A stretch of 48,718 nucleotides of DNA from Hondaea fermentalgiana (taxonomy: Eukaryota > Sar > Bigyra > Thraustochytrida > Thraustochytriidae), in NCBI GenBank assembly GCA_014084085.1, contig NPFB01000173.1, positions 10,018-58,735 on the forward strand. The letters are read 5' to 3'. Below, in pieces: positions 38,866 through 46,626 of this stretch; positions within the stretch are counted from its first letter, which is position 1, and the number at the start of each line of letters is the position of its first letter. Under the pieces are notes generated by a model. That model was given only the letters and a program-made list of their open reading frames with translations, had not been told where the DNA came from and searched no databases. Position numbers and translations under genes: made by a program.

Positions 38866-40167
38866 ATGAGCGAATCGTCTTCGAGCGAAATGCGTCTCAT
38901 CAGTACGGTGAACGCCGCCTTTCGCAAAGGCGGCAACGGGGAGAGCGCGGGAAATCATGGCATCTTTAGTGGCGTAGGTCCTTCAAGTGCCAAAGACTGC
39001 AAGACCATCGTCGCGACAGGTGACTGGAAGAGCAAGTGCGAGAGTGTATTGGTACCCACGAGTGAATGTAGACCGCCGCGCAGCGCGGCATTGACGGGCC
39101 GTCTCAGTAAATCGTTTCCGCTCCGACTTGGCAATGGATCCTCCTCGCAAAAGCGAACCAAACCAGACGGCAGCGAACGCCGACTTCAGTGGGCCCAGGC
39201 CGTGGACGAAGCGTACAATGCGCGCAAACATGCCCAGCAGCAAGCTGGATCTATTCAGGCGTCGACGCAATCGTTTTCCCCTTATGTAAATCGTCGTTTG
39301 CGTAGGACGGGCGGTCCTTCGGGCCCGCCCCGGCGCCTCACGCTGCACGAGAAGGTTGACCTGTATACAGACCGTCCCGATCTCGATCTTGCAGGCATCA
39401 TGCCCAGGCTGGAGGCGATCCGGCGCATGGAGCGCATGAGCGCAATTCCAACGCCGCCTGCGTCGAAACCAAGCGTATTTGATGATGAAGATAGCAACAG
39501 CGACGACGATGATCAGGACGATGCAGAGGACAAGACCATTGCAGAGGCTAAGATGGACGAGGAAAAGGCCGATGATGCAGAGGAGAAAAAGGTCGAGGAC
39601 TGTGAGGAGAAACGCGAAGACCAAGACGTGGAGATGAGAGACGGCGAGGAAGTCGCTGCGTCGTCCTCGATTCCTTCATCAGGGTCTTTCTCGGCCAGCA
39701 ACGCCGCCAGCAGTTCATCTGTAAGCGAGGAAAAGATCTGCGACCTTGCTCCCATGGCGGATTCTGACGACGAGGAATCGAGACCCAAGGTTGGCATTGA
39801 CTCGGAGTCCGATTCAGACTCTGATTCGGACTCGGACTCGGACTCGGACCCGGAGCCCGAGCAAGACGATGATGGGGCACGGAATGGAGAAGCATCTACT
39901 TCGAGTGGACAGCAGTTTGGTCAAGACCGCTACGAGGAGCAACGCAGGACTACAGCAGCGCCAGTAGCAGGCTTGAGCAGACGTGCGTCAACTTCGGCGC
40001 TGGCGTCGAGTGCAGGAGGTGCAAACAAGTCATCGTCGCTTGCGCTTAAAAAGCAGCGTTTGCAGAGGCCCGCGCGGAGTGAGCTTGCTCGGGCGCCCTC
40101 TCGATATCGCTATCAGACCGGTCCTCTGGGCAGTCCAGGTGGCGCTCATTCTGGAGGTATGCGCTGA
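38866..40167 (+). CDS. Acidic, disordered protein of unknown function
   Basis: 433 aa frame from ATG 38866 to TGA 40165-40167. No domain is recognised. The central third is strongly acidic (runs of D and E), with a pure Ser-Asp dipeptide stretch at about nt 39810-39850. The N-terminal part has a short basic patch (SSQKRTKPDGSERR) and a tyrosine/proline-containing segment (LHEKVDLYTDRPDLDLAGIM) that looks the most conserved-like part. The C-terminus is Ser/Arg-rich. The overall make-up resembles nuclear chaperone-like or transcription-associated proteins, but nothing specific supports this. The last codons (ggaggtatgcgctga) contain a donor-like gtatgc, so a further 3' exon cannot be excluded; I see no acceptor followed by a convincing frame. 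Confidence 0.7.
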   Translation: MSESSSSEMRLISTVNAAFRKGGNGESAGNHGIFSGVGPSSAKDCKTIVATGDWKSKCESVLVPTSECRPPRSAALTGRLSKSFPLRLGNGSSSQKRTKPDGSERRLQWAQAVDEAYNARKHAQQQAGSIQASTQSFSPYVNRRLRRTGGPSGPPRRLTLHEKVDLYTDRPDLDLAGIMPRLEAIRRMERMSAIPTPPASKPSVFDDEDSNSDDDDQDDAEDKTIAEAKMDEEKADDAEEKKVEDCEEKREDQDVEMRDGEEVAASSSIPSSGSFSASNAASSSSVSEEKICDLAPMADSDDEESRPKVGIDSESDSDSDSDSDSDSDPEPEQDDDGARNGEASTSSGQQFGQDRYEEQRRTTAAPVAGLSRRASTSALASSAGGANKSSSLALKKQRLQRPARSELARAPSRYRYQTGPLGSPGGAHSGGMR

Positions 40168-40189
40168 GCGTCGTCACAAACACACAACC

Positions 40190-40225
40190 ACACACACACA
40201 CACGCGCAAGGAGCCTGACGCTCGC

Positions 40226-40258
<33 letters not shown>

Positions 40259-40275
40259 TACGTGCGTGCGTGCGT
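40190..40275. repeat. CA and TGCG microsatellites
   Basis: A short (CA)n run at about 40190-40203 is followed, after 23 bp, by about twelve units of tgcg/cgtg at 40227-40275, interrupted once (gtacgtg). They directly follow the acidic-protein gene and would lie in its 3' untranslated region. Both are alternating purine-pyrimidine tracts of the kind that can adopt Z-DNA. Confidence 0.9.
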
Positions 40276-40315
40276 TTGTCTATTGAATTCTTGAAAAACG
40301 TTTTCACGTATACTT

Positions 40316-40493
40316 TGAAGATGATGACATTTGATTGATTGTGATTGTTATTCAATTTGCGATAGAAAGATCCGTCGCCTGATTTGTATCACGTGCGATG
40401 GCAATGAAGATGATGACATTTGATTGATTGTGATTGTTATTCAATTTGCGATAGAAAGATCCGTCGCCTGATTTGTATCACGTGCGATGGCAA
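40316..40493. repeat. Perfect 89-bp tandem duplication
   Basis: Positions 40316-40404 and 40405-40493 read the same base for base (both begin tgaagatgatgacattt and end gcgatggcaa). It lies between the acidic-protein gene and the 3' end of the cysteine-rich gene. Complete identity means a very recent duplication, an active tandem array collapsed by assembly, or an assembly duplication. Confidence 0.95.
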
Positions 40494-40630
40494 TGTAAGT
40501 TGGACGATAACACAGAGAGAGAATAGATGAATGGAAATCTCAAGCCCTTGGTATGCTACTCAGGCAGACCTGACTGAAGAGTCAAAGACACATCGCATGC
40601 ATCGGTTGAGAAAACCTAATCAAACTGCGC

Positions 40631-41434
40631 TCAGCGCTCCATCTCAGCGACCTCGGGGGAACCCTTGTTGGCCACCTGTGTGTTGTACTCGGCCTCGGCA
40701 AAGGCGAGGTTGCCCTTGTACTCGCCGCAGCAGAGGGCGCACGGGTCGCAGATGCAGTTACCGCTGCAGCACTTGCACATGCACCACTTGTAGCGGCAGT
40801 TGTCAAAGTTGCAGCACTGCGGCTTGGAGCAGCACCCACAGCCTATAAGTGAAACATCAACAATGGGCTCGTCAGATCTCACTCGCTCTTCGTCATCAAA
40901 GGCTTGGTCAGAATAATTAGTGTGCACTTACAGCACTTGTTCGGGTCGTTCCACTGGAAGTTCGAGGACTCGCCGGTCTTGCCTGTAATTCGAATTCGTG
41001 CATCCAACAATGATCATGCATGTTTCGTGAGTCATGTGAGAACGAGCGAGCTGTCCGCATGGACAGGACCTTGATTTCGAATAGAAAACAGTGAAAACGT
41101 ACAGCAGCAGACATCGAAGCACTTGCCGCAGCAGCCACGATCGCAGCAATCCGGAATGCAGTCAATGTAGCAGCATCCTCCGCAGCACTGTCGACATCAT
41201 TCAACATCGTTGGTAAATCAACGAGAATCGGTCAGTTCACTGCTGCCAAAAAGAACAGAAGAAAAAAAGCAAGCGTAACTTTGGCCAGGCTTTTCGTTTT
41301 TGTTGTTTTCCGTGCTCGACGGCATGCCAGCGCTTCCGGGCACCTCAGCAAACAACGCCAGCTTCTCTTTCTCCATCCCCCGCCCCCCAAACTCCCCTTC
41401 ACTTCACCTTCGTACCGGCCTGTCGCTCTTCCAT
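40631..41434 (-). CDS. Cysteine-rich small protein, four exons (first exon uncertain)
   Basis: Spliced gene on the minus strand. Exon 2 is 41187-41103, exon 3 is 40982-40932 and exon 4 is 40842-40631 (TGA). Introns are gtacgt..acag (120 bp) and gtaagt..atag (89 bp); both junctions split a TGC codon after its first base, so the frame and a cysteine are restored each time. The joined part reads CCGGCCYIDCIPDCCDRGCC, then a short KTGESSNFQW linker, then CCCGCCSKPQCC, a further Cys-rich run and a non-Cys tail (AFAEAEYNTQV). About 30 of ~124 residues are Cys. The best first exon is 41434-41408 (MEERQAGTK, aag|gtgaag donor, phase 0), but this is weak; an alternative begins near 41370. Such a protein could bind metals (metallothionein-like) or be a Cys-rich membrane-surface protein. 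I do not recognise a family. Confidence 0.6.
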
Positions 41435-42135
41435 GCGCAGACCCACGACACGAGCTCTTTCACGACCGCGACGAGGTGGTTGTGTGTAAGCAGGCACGCA
41501 GGCAAGCAAGCAAGCAAGCAAGCAAGCAGAAGCACGTCCTTGCAGGCCATCGTCATCTGCCCTCCTCCTTTTCTCCCCTCTCTCCTTTCAAAGTCTCCGC
41601 GGGCGTTCACGTACGACAGGCATCTTGGGTTCGCGGGTAGGCCCTCGGGCGCGCTCTCGCTCCTTCGCTGCGTCGGCGTGCGAGCGTGCGTGCGTACAGG
41701 CGTGCGTGCGTTGGTGCGAGGGAGGGCGATCGAGGTTTGCACGCGCAGATTTACTGCTGAAGGAGGTGGGCTGGCGCGTGCGGGAACTCTCGCTACATGC
41801 CCCCTACATTTCCAGCGCAGCGTCCATAGCTGAAGTAGAAATCATGGTACACACCGGGTGGCCGAGAGTGTGGGGGAATAGACTGCGAGTCTGGAGGTGG
41901 GAGGGTGCAGCGCGTGGAGGTATGGCGAAATTCCGGGACAAAAGCCCCGGAATTCCGATGAACAACGGCTACATTTTTAGCCCTCGATCTCGGCCTGGAC
42001 CTGGCGCCAGCCCCCTTCGCGGCGAGGCTTGCGAACGAAGAAAACGCGGTGCGAGGAAGGGAGAGGGAGGCGTCGTTGAGCGACTCCAAGCGCCCGCGTA
42101 CGCGGGTCAAGGCCCGGAGTCAAGCGAGGGGCAAG
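41435..42135. promoter_or_regulatory. Divergent spacer between the cysteine-rich gene and the tetraspanin
   Basis: About 700 bp between divergent starts. It contains a (GCAA)n microsatellite at 41501-41528, a gtgcgtgcg-rich patch near 41690-41715 and a stem-loop at 41929-41954. The last 87 bp before the tetraspanin ATG stay open in its frame but begin with GTG and read as Arg/Lys-rich leader. No other gene was recognised. Confidence 0.5.
41929..41954. other. Inverted repeat with 9-bp arms
   Basis: aattccggg, an 8-nt loop (acaaaagc) and cccggaatt form a perfect 9-bp stem about 180 bp before the tetraspanin start. If transcribed it would be a stable leader hairpin; it may equally be chance. 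Confidence 0.6.
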
Positions 42136-43134
42136 ATGCCCACTTCGGCAGGAGACGTCCCGGGATGTTTGGAGAAGAAGTTTTTGACAAATGTGCTGCG
42201 CGTGATGTTGACGATGCAATTTCTCGAGTCCTTCGTGCTTTTGATACTGGGGATTGTCTTGACGACGGACCGCTACGTCGCCAAAGGACTTGGGGCGATG
42301 CCATCGACGACCGGAGGTCTCGTGATCTTTGTTAGCCTCGGCCAGATGTTCTCGTGCACGTGCGGACGCTTTGGTGCACGAACGCATAACAAATTCTGTT
42401 TGCTCACGTATATGGGCGCGCAGCTTGGGACGATGGCCTTTATTGCTATTCTGGTTAATGCTACGGCCCGCTGGGCAACCGATGACTACGATGCGTCTTT
42501 TCAGGAAGCTTGCGCTGCGCGCGGACGCAATGAAACTTGCGCAGACTTTCTCATTGACGAGAAACGCACACGCTTGCGTCTCTTGTGGCGAGACTTGTTC
42601 GCCGAGACGGAACTGCAGCTCGAAGACGCGCGGTCCGCCAAGTCCGCCTTGGAGGACATTCAGACGGCTGGACGATGTTGCGGCTTTGACCCGCCATATG
42701 CTTGCGAGTATGGGTCAGGCACACAATCGTGGGTAAACACCTCGTTTTTGCAAGGCGAGTCGGATGCCCCAGACCAGTGCGGACTGCAGCCATATTGGTA
42801 CTTTGCTTCGGAGGAGTGCAACAATCAGGTGGCATGGCCCAATGGCACCATGTACGAGGCTGGCTGTCCGTTTTTTCTTCCTGGAGGCTCGTGCGTTCAC
42901 TTCGACTTTACACATGGCTGCGTGTATCAAATGAGGGTCTATTTGCTGGATCGATGTTTGCCTTTGCTCGATGCCATCAATTCATTGTCGATCTTTCAGG
43001 TGCTGACATCGCTTGTCAGCTTTATCTTGTTCATGAAGAGAAAGGAGCACGATGTTCTTCCGACCACGTACACCAAGTCTCACCGGCCATCAAAGTTTGT
43101 GGTGGGCAAACCGCAAAAGGTGCAACCGCGTTGA
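42136..43134 (+). CDS. Tetraspanin
   Basis: 332 aa from the ATG at 42136 (MPTSAGD); the frame opens earlier at a GTG (42049), which I do not use. Hydrophobic segments fit four membrane spans: residues ~20-43 (MLTMQFLESFVLLILGIVL), ~60-80, ~90-110 (GAQLGTMAFIAILV) and ~285-305 (FQVLTSLVSFILFM). The large extracellular loop between spans 3 and 4 carries the family mark CCGF at 181-184, followed by six further cysteines (in YACEY, DQCGL, EECNN, GCPFF, GSCVH and HGCVY), which would form its disulfides, and N-x-S/T glycosylation sites. A short basic tail follows span 4. Tetraspanins organise membrane microdomains at the plasma membrane or endosomes. The partner is unknown. Confidence 0.85.
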   Translation: MPTSAGDVPGCLEKKFLTNVLRVMLTMQFLESFVLLILGIVLTTDRYVAKGLGAMPSTTGGLVIFVSLGQMFSCTCGRFGARTHNKFCLLTYMGAQLGTMAFIAILVNATARWATDDYDASFQEACAARGRNETCADFLIDEKRTRLRLLWRDLFAETELQLEDARSAKSALEDIQTAGRCCGFDPPYACEYGSGTQSWVNTSFLQGESDAPDQCGLQPYWYFASEECNNQVAWPNGTMYEAGCPFFLPGGSCVHFDFTHGCVYQMRVYLLDRCLPLLDAINSLSIFQVLTSLVSFILFMKRKEHDVLPTTYTKSHRPSKFVVGKPQKVQPR

Positions 43135-43206
43135 GTCTTGAGAAAGAAATGGGGAAATGGAAGTGCATCAGAAAGCTCAGATTGTGTTCAAGTAGAGAGA
43201 TTTATG

Positions 43207-44757
43207 CTAGTCGTGGAAGAAGAGATTGGCAGCCTGGAGAACCTGCCCGCGCTCCGACGCCACCACAAAGAAATCGTACATGTGCGGATCGGAAATGGAG
43301 GATGTGAGAATGACCTTGTCACAAGGGTCGTTGGACTTGAGCAGAGAAACATGGGTGGGAATCATGCCATCGCGCGGATGAGCGAGAAGAAGCTTGCGAT
43401 CCTGCGGCAATGCATTCCAGGCCTGCGTGACATCCATATCCCAGCCCAAGAAGCGGACAAGACGCAGCGAAATGGCGTTGAGCCACCCGCGTCGGGCCAG
43501 AAGAACGCCAAAAACTGCAAGGTAGACAGTGTATTCCCAGGCGGGGCCAAAAAAGCTGCTGAACATGAGCAACGCTGTCGAGCAAACAAAGGTACGCGCG
43601 CCAAGGACACCGTACTTGACGGCCTTTGCGTACTTTGTCGAGGCCGTGCGCAAATAGCGGTCAAAGGGCCACGTGGGAGACACCGAGTCCTGTAGAGTAC
43701 GGACCGCGAACAGCGACATGCCCAGCGCCGTGAGCGCAGCGAGGCCGGGAATACTGGGCGGGGACCAGCCTAGGCTGACGCGGGCCACCGAGAAGACCAC
43801 TGCAGCAAGATCGATCAACATGATTCCGCCAATGGGAGCCAAGTCGAACTCCCTGTTGGTCAATTTATCAGAAACAACATTTCCCAGCGTCGAGAACGTC
43901 CGGTCGGCAATGACAAAGGGTAGCTGCGGCGGGGCCGAAGCGGAGGCCGAGGCCCCTCCCGCGGTTGAGTCAGTGGACGCAGTCGACGATGCGCTCGAGC
44001 CCTGATTTCGCACTCGCGCTTTCTTTCTGTCTTGCTGTGCGACGGCGGCGCTTGCAATGACAGCGACGGCGCCTCCGATCGAATGACCGTGAACCAAAAC
44101 GTCCGAGAAGGAAGCCCCCTTTGACTGTCGCAGCCACTCGAGAACGGCACGGCCATCGTTGACAAGGTCGAGGCCGCACGTTGTACGACCTTCGCTAGCG
44201 CCTACACCTCTATAATTCACGAACAAAAGGTGACAAGGAGCCTTGAAGGTCTGCTGCACGTCGCAGGCAATTGATAGTTTTTCCTCGTAGCATACACCAT
44301 TTGCATTGAACTGAACAAAGTATTTCCTGCAAGAGGGAGACGGATGGCGCAAGAGAATTCCGTCTAGCTTGATACCCGTGTTCTCATCGCCGACGGGAAT
44401 GCTCACGCGCGAGGCGCGCTTAACTTCTTTGAGAAACGCTGTGCGCGCTTCCTCAAGTTCTTTTTGCCGCGCCATGTAGACCACTTGGGACGGGAGAAAG
44501 ATAAATCCCAGGACAAACCTCCACGCGTAGTAGTTTCCCAAGCCGGCAATCGCGAGGGCGGATGCGGCCGACGCCGCGTAGGACCCCAGTGCTCCGACCG
44601 AGGCCACTGACGGGGTTGTCGCACCCATGTCCATGTCGAAAAGACCTTTGGCCGCCGACGCGGGGTCTTGGTTTCCAGCGCCGGCGTCTTGGCTTGCCTG
44701 CGCCGCCGCAGCCGCCGCCTGCTGAGCCGCTGCCGCCGCGCGCTCCTCCGCGACCAT
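43207..44757 (-). CDS. Membrane-associated alpha/beta hydrolase with a large hydrophobic insert
   Basis: 516 aa from the ATG at 44757 (MVAEERAAAAAQ); the frame extends to a TTG at 44937, which is not used. After an Ala/Gln-rich start there is a hydrophobic segment (AWRFVLGFIFLPSQVVYMA) that may anchor the protein. The alpha/beta-hydrolase core has a VNYRGVGASEG oxyanion-loop element and a GHSIGG nucleophile elbow (Ser226). The likely acid is Asp463 in HPRDGMIP and the likely base His492 in DPHMYDF. Between nucleophile and acid lie about 237 residues, far more than usual, including several hydrophobic stretches that could be membrane-embedded. The core resembles ABHD/BEM46-type enzymes and the DUF818-type hydrolases known from chlamydiae, from memory. 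The substrate is unknown; a lipid or ester is likely. It is divergent from the methyltransferase gene. Confidence 0.75.
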   Translation of the reverse strand: MVAEERAAAAAQQAAAAAAQASQDAGAGNQDPASAAKGLFDMDMGATTPSVASVGALGSYAASAASALAIAGLGNYYAWRFVLGFIFLPSQVVYMARQKELEEARTAFLKEVKRASRVSIPVGDENTGIKLDGILLRHPSPSCRKYFVQFNANGVCYEEKLSIACDVQQTFKAPCHLLFVNYRGVGASEGRTTCGLDLVNDGRAVLEWLRQSKGASFSDVLVHGHSIGGAVAVIASAAVAQQDRKKARVRNQGSSASSTASTDSTAGGASASASAPPQLPFVIADRTFSTLGNVVSDKLTNREFDLAPIGGIMLIDLAAVVFSVARVSLGWSPPSIPGLAALTALGMSLFAVRTLQDSVSPTWPFDRYLRTASTKYAKAVKYGVLGARTFVCSTALLMFSSFFGPAWEYTVYLAVFGVLLARRGWLNAISLRLVRFLGWDMDVTQAWNALPQDRKLLLAHPRDGMIPTHVSLLKSNDPCDKVILTSSISDPHMYDFFVVASERGQVLQAANLFFHD

Positions 44758-45005
44758 CGCACTCGCCGACCGCGTGCGTGCTTGTTTGCTTTTTCTGAGT
44801 GATCGATCGTTTGTTTGTTTCCGAAATGATGATGAGCGAAAAGCGATCTCCGCAACGCATTTTGGGCGCAACGCAATTTCGGTTGGTTCGTGGTGCGTCT
44901 GGTCGCTGCTCGCCGAGGAGGGTCCGCAGAGCGCCAACTTGAAGAAGAACGGGGCCCAAGCGATCGATTACCTCATCGCCCAATCAACCCGAGCGAAAGG
45001 CGTGG
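44758..45005. promoter_or_regulatory. Short bidirectional promoter region
   Basis: Only 248 bp separate the ATG of the hydrolase (minus) from that of the methyltransferase (plus), so both promoters and leaders must lie here. The segment near 44775-44820 is T-rich on the plus strand. No clear TATA element was seen. Confidence 0.6.
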
Positions 45006-46049
45006 ATGCGCTGCGCACGGCTGGTGGGCGTGCTGGACCCGTGGCGGCGAGGCTTTGTAGCGGCGACAGCGGCGACGGCAACTGCGGCGTCTGGAGGCAC
45101 TTGTGCGACGTTTGCTACGTTTCCTACGTCGGGTCTGCGCGCGAGACAAAGCTTTGGGCCAGGCTTGAGGCCACGAACAAAGCTGCTGCTACCGTCCACG
45201 ACACATACGCATTTGGCTGTGAGGTCGTTGACCACGTCAGACACGACTACCAGAATGGCGGACGCAGCGGCAAAAGAGGAAATCTCAAATGATGGCGGAG
45301 ACGTCAAGACGGCTGCGGACGACACGACGGAGCCTACAAATGCGCAAGTGCGGGCAGCTGCAGAGTCCCTCTTGCGAGAACTTGGTGTTGAAGATGAGGC
45401 GGAGTCCACGGCTGAGTCAGGTGCAAGCGGAGCGCTCGACGCGGCGGGCGTTCCACGCTTTTACGTGATTGTGCATAACGTCGCAAAGAAATCAAACATT
45501 GGTATGCTAATGCGGTCTGCTGGTGCCTTTGGTGTCAAGGAAATTCTTATTGTGGGCCAGCGGAATAACATGCAATACTTTGGGGCGCAGGGCGCGCTGC
45601 ATCGCGTATCGCTACGCTACTTGAGCAGCCTGGAGGAAGCCGTCTCTTTTGTCCGCGAGCGCAACTGCCACATTTACGGCATTGAGATCAAGGACGAGGC
45701 CAAGTCTGTTGCGGAAGAGCCTTTTGCAGCAGGGAAAAACGCCGCCTTCTTCCTTGGAAACGAAGGCATGGGTCTCTCTCCGTCGCAGTGTAGGGTCTGC
45801 GACAGTTTTGTCTATATTCCCCATTACGGCGATGCCACGGAATCTCTAAATGTGACCATGGCCGGCACGGTAGTCTTTCATCGGTTCGCGGCCTGGGCCA
45901 AGTATCCGGAGCACGGTCGGACAGGGGAAAAGTTCCATGTCAAGGAAACTGTGAGAAAGAGAGGCATCAATACCCTCGAGGAGGCCGAAAAGCATGTGCG
46001 TAGGAATTGGAAAAAATTCAAGAGTTCTGACGAAGTGCAGCAGTCATGA
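45006..46049 (+). CDS. SpoU/TrmH-type (SPOUT) RNA 2'-O-methyltransferase, probably mitochondrial
   Basis: 347 aa from ATG 45006 to TGA 46047-46049. The catalytic domain (residues ~150-300) has the three SPOUT motifs: HNVAKKSNIGMLMRSAGAFG (157-176), NEGMGLS (252-258) and ESLNVTMAG (279-287). These form the trefoil knot that binds S-adenosylmethionine, and the family methylates the 2'-hydroxyl of a tRNA or rRNA ribose. The first ~80 residues are rich in Arg, Ala, Ser and Thr and nearly lack acidic residues, as in a mitochondrial import signal. A second in-frame ATG at 45255 (MADAAAKEE) would give a protein without it, so a cytosolic form is possible. A basic C-terminal tail (HVRRNWKKFK) may help bind RNA. 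The exact RNA target cannot be read from the sequence. Confidence 0.88.
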   Translation: MRCARLVGVLDPWRRGFVAATAATATAASGGTCATFATFPTSGLRARQSFGPGLRPRTKLLLPSTTHTHLAVRSLTTSDTTTRMADAAAKEEISNDGGDVKTAADDTTEPTNAQVRAAAESLLRELGVEDEAESTAESGASGALDAAGVPRFYVIVHNVAKKSNIGMLMRSAGAFGVKEILIVGQRNNMQYFGAQGALHRVSLRYLSSLEEAVSFVRERNCHIYGIEIKDEAKSVAEEPFAAGKNAAFFLGNEGMGLSPSQCRVCDSFVYIPHYGDATESLNVTMAGTVVFHRFAAWAKYPEHGRTGEKFHVKETVRKRGINTLEEAEKHVRRNWKKFKSSDEVQQS

Positions 46050-46626
46050 AATAACATAAAAAAGCAACTGGAGTATCGTTTATACCAAAAGGAAAGGCCA
46101 GGGCCAGGCACGATGTGAGCAAGGACAAGAGCGCTCACAGCTTCCCCCTGCCTTCCATGAAAGATGAAAGAAGGTGACAACAAAGAAGTGATATAATTTT
46201 CATCTCAAGTCGTCTGCGCTGTGAATAATGTAGCGCGGCCTGCGAAGATGGTGCCTATTTGCGAAAGTGGTGCCATAGATGCGAAAAAAGTGGTGCCATG
46301 GATTTGAAGAAAGTGGTGACATAGATGCGGTGTCATAAATGCGTAAAAGTGGTGACATAGACGCGAAAAAGTGGTGCTGTATTTACGAATCTTGTCGTGC
46401 AATTCTGCGAAACTGCTGCCATTTTGCGAAAACGTCGGCATCTAACACGTTGTAATTCCTAGAATACTACAGCTCTTGCTTTGTTAGAGTGGGAAAGTTG
46501 ATGAAATTAAGAACTGTAAGATTAGAAAAGAAAAAAAAAAGCAGCAAGTCGAAAAGCATGACACGTAAATGAAAGAGAGACAACTACAATAGAAAGCAGG
46601 CAGGCGACGAAGAGCCTTTTCCTCAC
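46050..46626. other. Convergent spacer with minisatellite
   Basis: About 580 bp between the 3' ends of the methyltransferase (plus) and kinase (minus) genes. The middle is a degenerate ~22-bp tandem repeat listed separately; the right part is A-rich with an A10-type run near 46530. Both termination regions must lie here. No gene is supported. Confidence 0.6.
46236..46441. repeat. Degenerate ~22-bp minisatellite
   Basis: About nine to ten diverged copies of a unit close to atgcgaaaaaagtggtgccatag, with lengths from 14 to 23 bp. The clearest copies are at about 46259-46350; copies at the right end are worn (gcgaaactgctgcca, gcgaaaacgtcggca). One frame of the minus strand stays open over it (46205-46441) with repeated CHHF, an effect of the repeat. 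Confidence 0.8.

Noticed and set aside
38407..38936. Minus-strand 167-aa frame before the acidic-protein gene
   Set aside because: It overlaps the clear plus-strand start and contains the GT run translated as Thr/His repeats.
42049..42135. Longer start of the tetraspanin at 42049
   Set aside because: The codon is GTG and the added 29 residues are Arg/Lys-rich leader-like sequence.
44758..44937. Longer start of the alpha/beta hydrolase at 44937
   Set aside because: The codon is TTG and the added part is not hydrolase-like; ATG at 44757 is used.
46205..46441. Minus-strand 78-aa frame with repeated CHHF over the minisatellite
   Set aside because: The Cys-His repeats come from the tandem repeat; unit lengths are not multiples of three and the spacing fits no zinc finger.
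46236..46441. CRISPR-like array
   Set aside because: Units are adjacent, variable in length and without spacers, in a eukaryotic context.
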